Positions 22,946-35,583 of a stretch of 64,000 bases of DNA are shown in pieces. The notes below the pieces were generated by a model, which saw only the letters and a program-made list of their open reading frames with translations, ran no database searches and was not told the origin of the DNA. Numbering within the stretch: position 1 is the stretch's first letter; each line of letters starts with the position of its first letter. The translations under genes and the position numbers were made by a program. Source of the DNA: Sequoia sempervirens (Eukaryota > Streptophyta > Pinopsida > Cupressales > Cupressaceae). The DNA is taken from contig VDFB02252616.1 of the NCBI GenBank assembly GCA_007258455.2, forward strand, positions 121,370,552 to 121,434,551. Direction: 5' to 3'.

Positions 22946-23525
22946 ACCTATAAATTTCCTTCTCTAGATGAATTTTCTATAAAACTCACTAGGGAGCAAG
23001 TAAAATTAGTTTTAATGGGTAAAATTAAATCGTCTACGTCACATGCCTTAGTTTTTAATCATGGCACAAAATAATGGAAGGGTCTAACAAACAAGATAAG
23101 AAAGTAAAGAACTAGGGAGAGAAGAAGAAAGATAAAAAAATTGTTTCTTCAAAAGCAGATAATCATACCTCTTCATCAAAAGGTAAACAACCTAAGAAGG
23201 AGAAGGTTGATTTTTCTTACTATAAGAGGCCTTGCCATGATGAACATAAGTGTTTAAAGAAAAAAGTCGATCACCTTTCATATCTTCTAGAAAATAACAA
23301 TATCAAGGTTCATGATTCAACCAAACAGAGTTCATCAAAAGTGTCTTCTAAGGACATAGACAAAAGTAAGGGGAAAGGAAAGGGCAAGGCCCTAATTGTT
23401 GATTCACAACTAAATTCTCAGATCATTGACTCAGTGCTTCACACTGTTAGGTCTCAAAAACATAGGTTTTTAAACCATACGAGGGTGCCAATATCTTGGT
23501 ATGTTTTTGGCCAACGAATGGGGTA
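22941..23525 (+). pseudogene. copia gag/protease relic, 3' part
   Basis: This continues the gag of 1545-1972 after removal of Element 1. 'FPSLDEFSIKLTREQ' is followed by a Lys/Ser-rich linker, then a decayed zinc knuckle in which the Cys pair is lost ('FSYYKRPCHDEHKC', near 23213-23255), then 'KGKGKGKALIVDSQ'. Near 23425-23446 the reading resembles a copia protease active site ('IIDS') broken by a 1-nt deletion. Stops and frameshifts make it inactive. Nothing recognisable of copia follows it before 27573. Confidence 0.82.
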
Positions 23526-26500
23526 AATGAGATTGATAACCCCCTACTCTTTAGGATTTGCTAAACCAAGGCGGGTGTACCTAAATGATAAGCCAAATTT
23601 GAATGTTTAGATAAGACCTTTAATTTGAGCAATCTACTCACTATGGCACACAGATGTGAATTAGATGCAAAGCTTACTAACTAGTCGGGCTACTGAAAGT
23701 GTTTGAATAATCAAGAGTGTGAGTTGAATTTGTATAAAAATGGAGTTGATGGGTGCATTATGATGATGGCTACAAACTTTTAGGATAGGTGGATCTACTC
23801 CTTAGCTTAACTCTAACTATTGGGCACTTTTAAATGTTTGCACTTTATACAAATGTGCAGGTTTAAAGTCAACTGCTACATACTCTTCTTTATAAATCCC
23901 AATATTATCCCCCCAAATTACTGTGACGGCATGAAAGGATTTTTAATTCTTAGTTTTAGGGAAACCAATCAGAATAACCATTTTAAAAGGATTTTAATCC
24001 CTGGTAGGAACCAATTAAAATGAATTACTTGAAAGGATTTTAATTCACCCTAGCCATAACCCAATCATGACAACCACACTGCAACAACAAATGTGTCCTA
24101 ACAAATTTTATAAATTTGAATAACTTGAAAGAACCACTTTGGAGATAGCACAACAACATATAAGCATGAACATCAACACAATAGTTGAACACTAAAAATA
24201 GATCACCAATTAAGAACAGTCTTCTCCATTATATTGCTTCAAAAGATGTACATTAATAATAAAATTTTCTGGGATATGGAAATTGATGGATGGAATGTGC
24301 TATACTAATGTGACCTATCTACCACTACTAGCGATTTTCTAGCCTACTCTCTAATTGATTGATGATATGACTTCATCTTACATATATACATTGCATTTTT
24401 AGGGTTATGAATCTTTGCACATTCGTCCACTGCAACTCTTCATTCAATTAATTATCTTCAAAAAATTAAAATACTTTTATTTTAACTTCATTGTTGCACT
24501 CCCGTGAAAAAAAGAGTATTTCGCAATACTTTAGTCTTTAATTCTTTTGGCAACAACTCCTTTTTTATATCTTTCTTAGTTGAAATATTTCACCCAATTT
24601 AATAAATTATTCCTTGGGTAAAATAATTACCCTCTCCATAATTCTTTAAATCATTTTAACTCCCTAGGGGAATGTTTTACTTCCCAGTGAAAACATTTGC
24701 ACTTTAAATAACCTCTCAATGAAAAATTATAATTGCACCTTTATTTTATCCAAAATAATCCCACTATGATTATTATTTTAAAAAAATATCCATTTTGTAT
24801 TTCCTCCCATCAAATATTTTACTTCAAGAAACAAATTTGACATAGGGGATTAATAAATATTCATAAAGTGGTCACCACATGTACGTGAAAATCTTTCACG
24901 TTTTACATTATCGGATGATCAACAAAACTAATGCTTTAGTCCTGTCGATAATCAATTTTCTCCCCAATGAGATATGTGCCTTTGCTACCCATCGGAGTAT
25001 CGGAGAGACTTTGAACAATGTCCCGCCGATGTCAATGTCTCTCACCAATGAGTTTAAGTGTTGTGGGGCTATGGGTGGGACTTCAACATTACTCCCACTG
25101 ATATTGGATAGTCTCTTCAATGAGGTGTTCAAGTAATGTTGGGGCATCGAAGTGACCTTTGATTGATTCCCTCTGATATGTGTGTTTCTCTTCGATGAAC
25201 TTTTACCCCAATGCTTCACTATATTCTTCACTACTGCCATTAAAACAATCTCGATGCCATCAATAGTTTTGGCACTCTATCATTTCAATCTTCAAAGAAT
25301 TCATGGCTTAGTCTTTGAATTCTTGTACCATTTCTATATCATGGAAGTGCCCTAATATTGTGTCACTGAATTCTCTGAAATGAGAGGAGAACACCTTAGT
25401 ATTTACGTGCCATTAAAATATTCAATAATTCATTCTTGTGATCCTTTTATTTGTATTTATTTCAATATTAATGTCTACCACAAAGCATGATCCCTTTGTA
25501 TATGCTCGATGTATGTGAACCATTTTATGTAAATCCTGTTGAATCTATTTCACTCATTCAATGAACGCCTTGTCCAAATCGATGATCTCCAAAGTGATCT
25601 TCTCCATGCAAAGAACTTTGTTAAGAATTGGGCTTAGATGAAGTATCTCGCATATGTCAATGCAAGATTATAAATATGTAGCACACTTTGTATCCATTTC
25701 CCTTCATGGTTTTCAGAGATACTGACATAAAGCTTTTAGTATTTATTTCAGGTTTTTGAAAATAGATTCCTTAATTTCCATTCTCGTATTTATTTGCAAA
25801 AAATAAAGCAAGTTCAAGTTCTAGCAAAGTGGTATAGACAATATCTTTTAACTTAGCTCCATCAGAACAAGTGTCTCCAAAGCAACAACCACGTATTTTA
25901 TTCTTTTACTAAGTGGTCATTGATGCATCGATCCTTAAGAATTAATTTACCATTGTATTGTTGTCATTCTCACTCATACTGCAAGTTTTTTGTAAAATAT
26001 AATCTAACAAGGCTTATGTTGCATACATATGGATTAGATTGTTAATCCAATGCCCAAGCACACTAGAAGTAATTAATTTCACATCCTCATATTCATCCCC
26101 TATCAAAAGTGATTTGAGGAATTCTTGATGGTTGAATTGGCCATCAGTATTTTTCCAAGAACCATAGAGAATTCTTGTTGTATCTTTTTATGCAGCTCTA
26201 TACTTTAATACTTATTTATAGGTGGAATAATTAAATTATGAAAAGTAGTTGGTAGAATTCCTACAAAGTCTTTGCAACTTTTATGCTCCATCCATGCACA
26301 AGGATCAACAATTCCCTCAAAATGCCACAATAAATTCAATGAGCCATTCAAATTCCCTGATGAATGCCTGATATAATAATTTCAAGGCAACTATGGGAAG
26401 CAAATATGATCTATTCATCAATGACTTTGGATCACTGGAGCTTAATAATTTGAGCAATTCCTTGTACACTTTTGGAAATTTAAATGTTTCTGCCATCAAC

Positions 26501-27573
26501 TCTTCTTTCTTAAACCTGGATAATTACATCCATGTAGATGTTGAATGTTGCTCATGTATGTATCTGGGGTGAAAATTTTACTTTTGGGCATTTTGTACTG
26601 TGATTGAAACAAGCCAAGTAGCCTCCAAAATTTCCCTAGAAAATTGACCAAATGATCTCCAAAAGCGACCAAAATTCACCGAAATGTTGATTTACGATAG
26701 GGAAGCATGTTTGTCAATCATTTTGGCATGAAGTTATCGGGATTGCAAAATTTTAATGCTCGAAGTTTCCTATTTAGTAATTTTTTAAAACTACCACTCT
26801 CAAAAAGTCAACTAAGACTCACCAACTTGCCTTCTTGGAAAATACCAAATATGATTCTGGGAAGCTACAACTTGGGAAATTTTTTCAATTAGGTCCCATT
26901 AACACATGTGCAAAAGGGTTTCTCATTCATCAGTGTCCTTCACAAGATATTTAATGTCAAAGTGTTCTCTATGAAATTTTTTTGGAAATGCAGATGTCAA
27001 ACTTTGTAAAATCAATTTGTCTTTGATTTTGAAAAAATACAAAATGAGGAGCTAAAGTTCTGAAAACTAGCATGAAAGATCATTAAGGTGGGAAGAATCT
27101 GAGACACCAATCGTTTCATCATGACAATCTTCCAGTTGATAATTATTATCCTCCAAAGTTGCCCCTTTTTGACATTTTTTACTGTGTAGACAACAAACCT
27201 TTCCCAAAACCTTTCAACTTGATACTTTAAAACCTCATCAGATCAAATCATAAGAAGCTGAGATCGGGTAGACACACTCAAGCATGGTAGATAACCATGC
27301 CCACACAATGGTTCGGTATGGAATTGAAGCGGTTTCAAATTGTGATTTTTCAAAGTAAGCTATTGGGACATGTTTCATTAGTGCCTTTTATGAGTGCTGC
27401 AATCAAAATTTTCAACATGGGAGCCTCAAATTTTGCAAAAAATGGTAGGAAATTATTTATGGTTCCAACACACACCACATGACTTTTTTAGAAGATGATT
27501 TGACCTCTTTAGAGCTATGTTCTATGTCTACCATACTAATGGTTGATCACACTCCTGTTAAAGTGCATGGGAG
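23526..27573. other. AT-rich spacer without recognisable gene
   Basis: This is about 4 kb of mostly AT-rich sequence. A patch at about 24900-25240 is richer in CG and has repeated (t/c)cggag and ccgatg words, a little like the LTRs of Element 3, with a 110-codon minus-strand frame I cannot identify. Another minus-strand frame at 26317-26499 is followed by short coding-like stretches in other frames; it may be decayed coding sequence, but I recognise no family. Confidence 0.5.
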
Positions 27574-27828
27574 TGTTGAACATCTAGAATATTTAGAGGG
27601 GGGGTGAATCAGTATTCTACAAAACCATTCACATAGAATCCATCTAAACATTATCAAAACTTTGACTAAATCAACAAGAGAAAACATGGAATCAATACAA
27701 TGCATCAACACACATGAACACTAGTATTTTTATGTGGAAAACCTAAAATGGGAAAAACCACAGTGAGGATTAGCTCACAATATAATATATCTAGATATAG
27801 AATATTATAATGGCTCACTTCTAGGACT
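27574..27828 (+). repeat. host repeat, left piece (probable old LTR start)
   Basis: TGTTGAACATCTAG at 27574 followed by an eight-G run and GTGAATCAGT resembles the start of LTRs common in plant genomes. The piece also contains 'aaaatgggaaaaaccac' and ends at the Element 2 target GGACT. It contains one copy of a short motif (..ataatggctcactt, 27806-27820) that recurs at 49145-49168 and 56652-56676 after the two insertions. Confidence 0.5.
27824..27828. repeat. Element 2 target-site duplication, left (GGACT)
   Basis: GGACT precedes the LTR and is repeated exactly at 49112-49116. Confidence 0.88.
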
Positions 27829-28900
27829 TATTGATGGTCAAAATAACACAACAACATTAAAATAGAATATTACTACTCTACTTCTCCTGAAAAAGACAAA
27901 TAATATAAACTATCTATCTTCCAAGGTCTCAGTAGTTTGTTCTACACTATACTATTGTCATTCAGTGGCCTATGCAACTGTAATGTTCAAGGGGCATGTT
28001 GGTAAAGGGTTACAAACTACATTATACAAATTAATCTAACGTTTGGGGGGTGTAAATAAAAAAAAAAGATAGAATAGTGAAGCATAAACAAGGATTTATT
28101 TTTAATCCAGACATATAAACTTCATAATGAGCATTTCCTTTAAAAAACTAAAACCATAAAATGACACAATCCATAGATTAATCTATACCATTGCATTCAT
28201 TCATAGTGCAAATTCAAGACATGCAACCATTCATCATCACTTTTTTTTTAAACTTCATTTTCAAACAAGAACATATCACCAGCTCATTACTAGAATTCAT
28301 AGATCAATAAACATAAAGAGATCTCATTCACAGATAACTCAATGAAATAGCCTCATATTCAAAATCTTTTATTGATTTTCATCAAATAAGAGACATTTAT
28401 GGACAACAAAATTCACTGGCATACGAATGACTATTGTTCATCAACATTACCATTAAACTAATAAACTTCTCAACATAACATAAACTTGTGTTAAAACTTG
28501 TAAAATGTTTGAGTGTCTTTACATGAAACTGTAAAAACTTCTAAAATTTGTAAAAAATATCCTAAATCACTCTTTAGATAGCTAATCTTGACTTCAATTA
28601 GCCGACCTTTATAAAATCGAGAGAAATTTCACATATAGAAAAGTTCAGCACTAATTTCTCTCATCAAAAATTAAGATCCACAAATCAAGGAGCAACTAGG
28701 GTTGTATGAGGAAACTACCTATTATCATCTTTAGTTAACCAGTAATAAATCTTTATCAAAAATCAACCTGCAAAGGGAGAAGGTCAAACTATTGGGGATC
28801 CTCAGTTGAACTTGTGTCATGACCCTAAAGAGTAGGAGAAAGTTGCCCAGCTGGTCGTGCCATTTGATGCTTCATCCAAAAAGAATATTCCATAATCACT

Positions 28901-31900
28901 TCATTCCCCTGTCTTTTGTTCATGTAGATATTCATCATAACTATCCAATACTTGTTTAATCATATCTACATCTGTCCCATCTACCCAATTGTCTTCAAAT
29001 TTTATTCTTCTCAACTCACCAGAGGTAAACTTCTGCATATCTTCTAACTTAGCAAGCTCCTTCTGAGCAACCTTCACTACCTCCTTAATATCCATGAATC
29101 TATCAACTAGCAAATCATTACCATCATCCCCATTTTTTACTTCCTCTTGGAATCTATTATTCCATTTATTCCTAAGCCCATCAAGAGGGAAGCCATTCTT
29201 TACAGGGATATCTTCATTCACAATCATGGCTATAATTGCCTCTAGATCCATAATTTGATATAATAAATATTTCCCAACCTATTGCACTTTATTCCTATGT
29301 GCAAAAAAGATTGAAGACAAAAATCTGATAATGCTAATAGTTTTCTCAATAAAATCCACATTACCTTCTTCAAGGATGGATTGTTCTAGAAGTGTTTGTT
29401 CAGGTAGCTTATTGATTTCTTTCAATCTCCTCACATGTTCTCTGTATTCATCCTCCTGTTTCCAGAGGGTCTCGTCATATGTAGTCATGTCATTAACTGA
29501 TTCTCATGCACCTTTATGAGCCTTATGACTTTAACCAAGAAGTTCTTCTACCTCTTGGTTCAACCTATCAGTCCATCTATCCAACATCCCTACTTTTCTT
29601 CTCATTTCCACAAGGTCATCAACCTCTTTCTTACTTAGAAAAAATGGTGTCTCAGGAGTAGCATATTGTAAAGAAATAGGAGAGGACAAGTCCTTCAAGA
29701 ACCTATGCAATTGATCCAACTGAGCTTTGAGCTCATCCTTCCTTTTCTTATCTTTCATCATCCTTGATTTAGTATAGGATGTTGCAATATCAATAAGATC
29801 TATTTGTTGGTTCCTTGTAGGCCTCCCCAAGTTCACAATGCCTAGTTGATAATCACTCAATTGCATTTCTTGTTTATCTTTTTCAACCATGGGAATAGCA
29901 CACTTAGCCACAATTTCCCCAGCATCTGTCAATTTGGTAGAATGAAGGACTTGAGCCTTTTTCTTGGGCCTCTCCTCAATTTGCTTCATCATGTCATCCC
30001 AGTTTAGAGGCTAAGACTGGACTATCTATTTCCTTTCCAAGTTGATATTTAACCATGTTGGGGCAGCAAGAGGAGTAATCACTTGTGGTGAAGAGGAAGT
30101 TGTAGAACTAGAGGAAGGGTTCTAAAAGTGTTACCTTAGGTTGAGAACCAACCTCTTATTGTCGGTCTTTTTCAGCCATCTCCTTAGCTAGCCTATCAAC
30201 TTCAACTTTCTCTTTTTCTTCTTCCAACCTCTTTTCTTCCAACATGTCATTTCTTTGTGCCTCTAATTCTTTAACCTTCTCCCACATTTTGGCTACTTCA
30301 TGTTCATGTTTAGCCTATTCCTCTACCTCTTTTCTCTTTAGTAAGAGATCTTCTTTTTCTTTCTTTCTTTGGACCTCTTCTCTTCAAGATCATGAATCTT
30401 TTGTAGGAGGGCCAACTTATCCCTCTCTACATTATCTTTCCATTGAATCTCCTTTTGTTGTTGCAGAATACCTCCTCCTTATCCTTGTGTTTCCTTGCTA
30501 GCTCCTCAGTTTTGGTTGTAGCTTCCAACTCTTGTTGTTTTATAAGTGCATCAGCTTTGTCCTTGGCTTCAGCCTCCTCCTTTTCCTCCTCAAAGAGCTT
30601 CCATTGATCCTCTAGGGTTAGAACATGCTCCACCTCAACATCCTCAACATCTTCAATAGGTGTAGTTACAAGAGGCTCATTATCTGAGTGTGTAGCCTCT
30701 GAATCGGTGTCTATATCATGCATCTCAACCTCCTTTTTCTTAAGAGTCTCAGCATGCTCATGGAGGCTACCTATAGGTACTTCTTCAGTCAATTTTTCTG
30801 GGAGATAAGGTTGAGATGATGTTCCTTCTCCAGCTATTGTGGTCTCCACATCTTGTGACTCATGGGTATCTTGAGCAGGTACTCCTGGATCAGCATCCTT
30901 TCTAAGGCTAAGAGGATAATATTCCAATTTTTCCTTAGGGTTTGTCCTCCTCTTAGTTCTCTTATAGCCTTGGGTAACCCCTGCTTTCCTCTTCTTAGAG
31001 GATTGAGCTTCAAGCTCATTTATTCTCATCACAACCCATTGGATACTCGTATCCATCACTATCTTAGAAAATTTTTTAGTATCAATAAACTCTTCTTCGT
31101 CCCAATTTATTGGGTCCAATTTCTTTGTACCCACATTCTCTGCTTCATAACCAGGGTCCAAAACTACACCATCATCTGACAATGTTTTTAGAATGTCTTC
31201 CTTTACCCCATACTCAACCATTTGTGGGATGGTGAACCTTTCATAGTTCCTTTTTTGAACAACATATTCATTCTGCAAATCTATCCAAAATATTCTAACA
31301 ATTTATAGTGATTCTCAAAAAAATTGGGGGCTAAGCAATTCATCTTATGCTCTGGGTCAAAGTGCTTCCAAGCTATATACAATTCCAACTTAAAATAACT
31401 CAATTCTTCACATATTGCCTTGGCATCCAAATTATGAATAGAGAAACATTCTCCCAACTTCATAGGGAATTTGTGGCATCCCAGCTTATGTTTGTTGGAA
31501 AAATTTGTATTAACTACCATGGATTGGTATACAAACTCCATAAGAACATCCCTATCATTGCAGCATCTTGGTAGTCGATGAGGATGTCCATCAAAACCTA
31601 CTAACCTAAAGTAAGATAACTTGGGGTACTAGATATACCAATGTCCCCATTCAACAATGAAGGCCATAGCTTCTCTACTCATCCTATATCCAACATCTCC
31701 TACCAACCAATTAATAATGACATAAAGGAATGAATCATTAACCCTCCTATGATGTAGCTCTGATGCTTGTAGGTTCATTGATCATAATGCTCCCATGCCT
31801 TCTTTTTTCTAGGAGCTTCCCCTAATATGCCTACTGCATTCAATCCAGGAAATATGCAAATCCGTGCAATTGAATATATAACATAGGAGGTCGTGAAGAA

Positions 31901-32680
31901 ATTCTTTGTTTGCCTCACCTTGAGCATCTGATTGTGCAAGTTATCTAACAAGATCATGCCCCAATCAAACTATTGTCTACCATCCAAAACTGTTTCAATG
32001 AATGGAAACATCCATTCCTTAAAATGTGTAGATTCTTTCTTACCAAATACCCTAGAAAGCATCATGATTAAGTCATCAATTTCCTTTTTAAAGTATCCCC
32101 TCTTGGGCTATTCAGGAAACTTTCTCAAAGACTTCTTTTCAGTTCTCAACCATTTCTTGTTCATATGGGACCTATTAGTTTCCTTGTCCCTATTGAATAG
32201 CTGCAATGCCTCTACTTCATTCAATTGCTTAGGGTTCTTAGGAGCAGGTGCATTGAACAAGAATCTCATCATTTGCAGAGATAAATCAATGATCGCATTC
32301 CCCTAGAGGTCTATACACTACCTTGATGCAAGATTGTAAGCCCTTGTTACTGTCAATATAAGCTCTAGTCTCTGAACTGATAGAGGGAAGAGGGTGACAT
32401 GTAATAGTATAATGGATTGGGCTATTCTTTCAGTCCTCCCAATCACTTCCTCTGAGAAAGTATCTATGATCAACTCATCATAGTTAAACCACCCCAAATT
32501 CATATTTGTAATGTCAGCCCATTTTGAATCCAACTTTCTAGCTATAGGAGTGGCATCTTGGTGTTTGTACCTCATAGTATAAGGAAATTGCTCCACCTTT
32601 ATCTTCTTTGGCTTCATTCCTTTTGAACTTTCTGTAGCTTGTCCTTCCCTTTGTGAAACTTCCTCAGATGCTCCTAACAT
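28901..32680 (-). pseudogene. Element 2 LTR-encoded ~1260-codon ORF, left copy
   Basis: From ATG at 32680 ('MLGASEEVSQREGQ') to TGA at 28901, with several frameshifts and stops. N-terminal motifs match Element 1's LTR frame: 'KWADITNMNLGWFNYDEL' near residue 50 against 'VWSEVFDTNVGAWRYEEF', and 'TSYVIYSIARICIFPGL' near 245. A basic stretch ('YKRTKRRTNPKEK') and an acidic Glu/Asp stretch ('EDVEDVEVEHVL', ~685) follow, then a Lys/Glu/Ala coiled coil (~700-755) and a helical C-terminus ('ELKAQLDQLHRFLKDL', 'RRIKFEDNWVDGTDVDMI'). Family unknown. Same strand as gag-pol. Confidence 0.75.
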
Positions 32681-32889
32681 TGTTTACTCCTACAAGACAA
32701 CCCTAGACTAGATCAACATAAGGCATGGGAATCATCATACAAATGTCATCTTTCATACTACTCTATTCTTCTCTAGGTAGCCATTCATACTTAGTAAAAT
32801 TTTAAACCCATTGGGAGTGGGGCCAGGAGAAGATTGGGAACCAGAGAGCTGAAAAAAATAACACAATCGGAACCAGAACCGAGACCAGA

Positions 32890-34445
32890 GCAGAAACCGA
32901 AACTTTCAAAAGTTCCAATATTTCGTATCATTTGGTGATCCGGTTCTAGAAAGGCTAACGGGATTAGGATCAGAATTGGGACCCATCAGAGGTAGGATGG
33001 TTTCAAGAACTGAACTCCTACATAAACATTCATGGGATGAGTTTGATTCTAGCTTCGCCTATGTGACATATTATCAGAGCTAGGTGAATTCTATTGCACG
33101 CTTGTATCAATATGGAACCGGGTCGAAAGAAGGCACAAGGAATCTTCAATTTAGACTTGACTTAGCCCAAAAAAATGGGACCGGGATTGACCGAGTTAGG
33201 TCATTTATGAAAAGTGTGCAACACACAAACCCTAGTTTGTACGACCAGTCAACTTAAATTAAAACTAGGGCATCAAAACCCCAACTCAAATCTATAAGAT
33301 GGACACGGGCATAAAATTAGAAGGGTCGAGAAAAATATTTAAAACAACTTCAAGCATCTAGAACCCTTCAAAAAGGAAGCCCTAATCAAAATTATGGCAT
33401 GGTGGAATGAAACCTCCACCAAGAACGGGGAAAACAACAACAAACCAACAAAAATGATCGAGGGGAAACAAAAGACAAATAGAAAAATGAAATAAAAACC
33501 CATACAAAACACGAACGGAAGCACGCAAAGATCCAAAGGAAAAATCCTCATGAACGCATGAAGAACAGAATGAATAGCAAAATGGAGAAACACAAGAAGA
33601 GAATGGAAGAAACCCCACCTACCTTGAAATTCAACTAGAAAGGGTTAGAAACCGACAGGAATCTGCTCATGAACACTCACCTACAACCAAATCATCCTCC
33701 TCTTTAAGTCGTTTTAGCTTTGGCTCGCTAAAATTCTTTAGATGATTATAATGAGCCAAATAATCCTTGATTAAAGTTTAAAAACCATTTCACGTATGTG
33801 AGGAGGCTTCAATTAATGTGATTATTTGAGCGTGGAACTGGAGCGAAGGTTAGTACACAACCACCATGCACATCAGAGGTAAAGTGGGAGCAGAAGCAGA
33901 GTGAAGATAGAACCAGGAACTTTTTCAAAGTTCCACATTCCATTCTGGATCCATCTTCGATCCCGCAACAGGGAAAGGAAACAAAGGAATAGGGGTGGGA
34001 TCTAAACCAAAACCGGATCTAGAACTTTTTTAATGTTTTGGGTTTGGATTCCACTTCAATTCCACTCCCCACAAAGGGAAAGAAAACCAACGCAAGTAAA
34101 ATGATAAAGAAAGAACACAAGGAAGTGGGACCGAAGTGACGACCATCCCAAATGAGACACAAAACGAGGACAAAACACAAGACAAAGAAACGGGAGTGGG
34201 ATCAGAACCAAATCTAGACCTAGAACTTTTGCAAAGTTCTAGGTCCATTGTTCGTTTCGGTTTCGCTTCTTCCAAAAGGAAACGAAACACAAAGGGGGAG
34301 AAAACAAAAGAAAAATCAAGGGAGAAAACAAACCCAAGAGCCCAGGACAAGCAAAACAACAAAGAAGCCAGCAAGGCAAGAATGAGGTTTAGATCCAAAC
34401 CAAATCCAGACCTGGAACTTTACAAAGTTCTAAGTCTGGTTTTAG
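32890..34445. repeat. palindrome-bearing subrepeats in Element 2 LTR (left)
   Basis: A GAACTTT-N3-AAAGTTC palindrome recurs at about 32899-32916 (imperfect), 33916-33934, 34022-34040 (degenerate), 34217-34245 and 34406-34439. The copy at 34217-34245 is a perfect 13-bp stem with loop TGC. The copy at 34406-34439 is a 16-bp stem with two transition mismatches. The last three sit in ~190-bp units that also share an A/G-rich segment and a 'gaaccaaat' lead-in. They lie upstream of the LTR frame in transcription sense. Confidence 0.75.
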
Positions 34446-34602
34446 CCGGCGACTTGAGCCCACAAAATAGAAGAAACAAGGACTTAGGAGGAAAAAATAA
34501 GAACTCCTAAGACCCAAACAAGAACACCAAGGACAAATAAACACAAGGGGGACCCATTTTGACACAAAAACAAAATGGCGTGGTTATGTAAGGAATAAAA
34601 AT

Positions 34603-34620
34603 TGGTGACTCAGCTGGGAA
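34603..34620 (+). other. tRNA-Arg primer-binding-site look-alike in Element 2
   Basis: TGGTGACTCAGCTGGGAA matches the tRNA-Arg(ACG) primer complement at 15 of 18 positions and lies 2 nt inside the LTR, on the strand opposite gag-pol, exactly as at 8393-8410 in Element 1. Confidence 0.65.
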
Positions 34621-34636
34621 AATGGTTTACCCATTT
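34620..34636. other. 6-bp hairpin next to the tRNA-Arg-like site, Element 2
   Basis: AAATGG (34620-34625), loop TTTAC, CCATTT (34631-34636). The stem differs in sequence from that of Element 1, but pairing is kept. Confidence 0.55.
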
Positions 34637-34889
34637 CAAGATACTAAAAAATTCAGTAACCCAGAACCTCTAGTTCATGTACATTTTAAACTTGAGTATG
34701 ATCAGTTATGAAAAACAAGGTTGAGCTAGAATATCAAATTTAAATCAACAATAACCACATCGAATTTGAGTGTGTGCATGTATGGTGTATCTATTTCCAT
34801 AAAGGCTCTTCCTATCCCAGAATAATTGTATCAAAGATTTAGGCTAAGTGAGTTGAATCCTTCTGACTGTTGTAAAGTGATATCCTGGG

Positions 34890-34998
34890 TATTGCTTCAC
34901 GGCTAAACAGGCATCCATAGCCCCATGGAGATACCTCTAGTTCTCTCAAAGTATTGCTCTATTGTTAGATAGGAATCCATAGCCCTGATAGAGGTACT
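34890..34998. repeat. paired stem-loop repeats in Element 2 3' UTR
   Basis: Copies at 34890-34934 and 34953-34998 share agg(c/a)atccatagccc. The second is closed by CTCTAT (34957-34962) and ATAGAG (34988-34993). They correspond to 8650-8757 of Element 1 in sequence core, spacing and distance from the LTR. Confidence 0.6.
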
Positions 34999-35583
34999 TG
35001 AATTACCCTTCTCATATTGAGTTTTTCCATCAGTTAATGGTTCTCTTGTAGTTTCTTTTATATAGGCTTACTTGATTAATTTCCTTTTCATCTTTTCCTC
35101 AATATTCAGATATATCATCCTAAAATTTGGGTTGAGAACTACAATGGACTTCATGACTGTGTCACGACTCAGATTTTTCACCTAAATCTAGAATACAATT
35201 CCTCTAAGACAAATAGGCCTCCATGTAAACAAATGTTTTTGTTTATTCTGTGACAAATTCAGCCATGGTCTATGAGATTACTTACAATATACATGTTTGT
35301 TGCTAACCTTTCAGGTTGTTATTTAAAAAGAACACAAGACACGGATCTCAAAATGAAAAAATTCCACAGACATACCTAAAAATACCTAGACCAATTTCTC
35401 TCCTAGTACCCTCAGTATACATTGAATAATCACTCTGAATTCTGAAATAGAGCAAAATGGAGGTCACCCAGAAACAAAAGAAAGGAAAAATAAAACAAAG
35501 AAACAGAATGAACAAACAAAACAAATAAACAAACAAACAAACCATCTAATTACATAAATACAATGAAACAGAACATCAGACCC

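Larger units (their letters stand above)
27829..34600 (-). repeat. Element 2 3' LTR (left copy, 6772 bp)
   Basis: It aligns with 42321-49111. The outer end is TATTGATGG, with TA where TG is usual; the inner end reads aataaaa where the other copy has cataaca. Minus-strand layout: palindrome-bearing subrepeats (34600 to about 33900), the long frame (32680-28901), then about 1 kb of AT-rich sequence with TATA-like words near 27905 and 28103. Confidence 0.9.
34601..35583 (-). other. Element 2 3' untranslated region
   Basis: Non-coding stretch between the integrase stop and the 3' LTR. It has the same plan as in Element 1: on the plus strand a tRNA-Arg-type site 2 nt inside the LTR (34603-34620), an abutting hairpin (34620-34636) and a pair of stem-loops (34890-34998). 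No polypurine tract lies at the LTR edge. Confidence 0.75.

Noticed and set aside
24908..25240. 110-codon minus-strand frame in a CG-richer patch
   Set aside because: No domain recognised and no second copy in the window; reported only as part of the spacer.
33339..34398. Hydrophobic minus-strand frames (33339-33618, 34030-34398), also in the other LTR at 47834-49150
   Set aside because: They fall in A/G-rich subrepeats of the Element 2 LTR; the frames are not preserved between the two LTR copies and look like composition artefacts.
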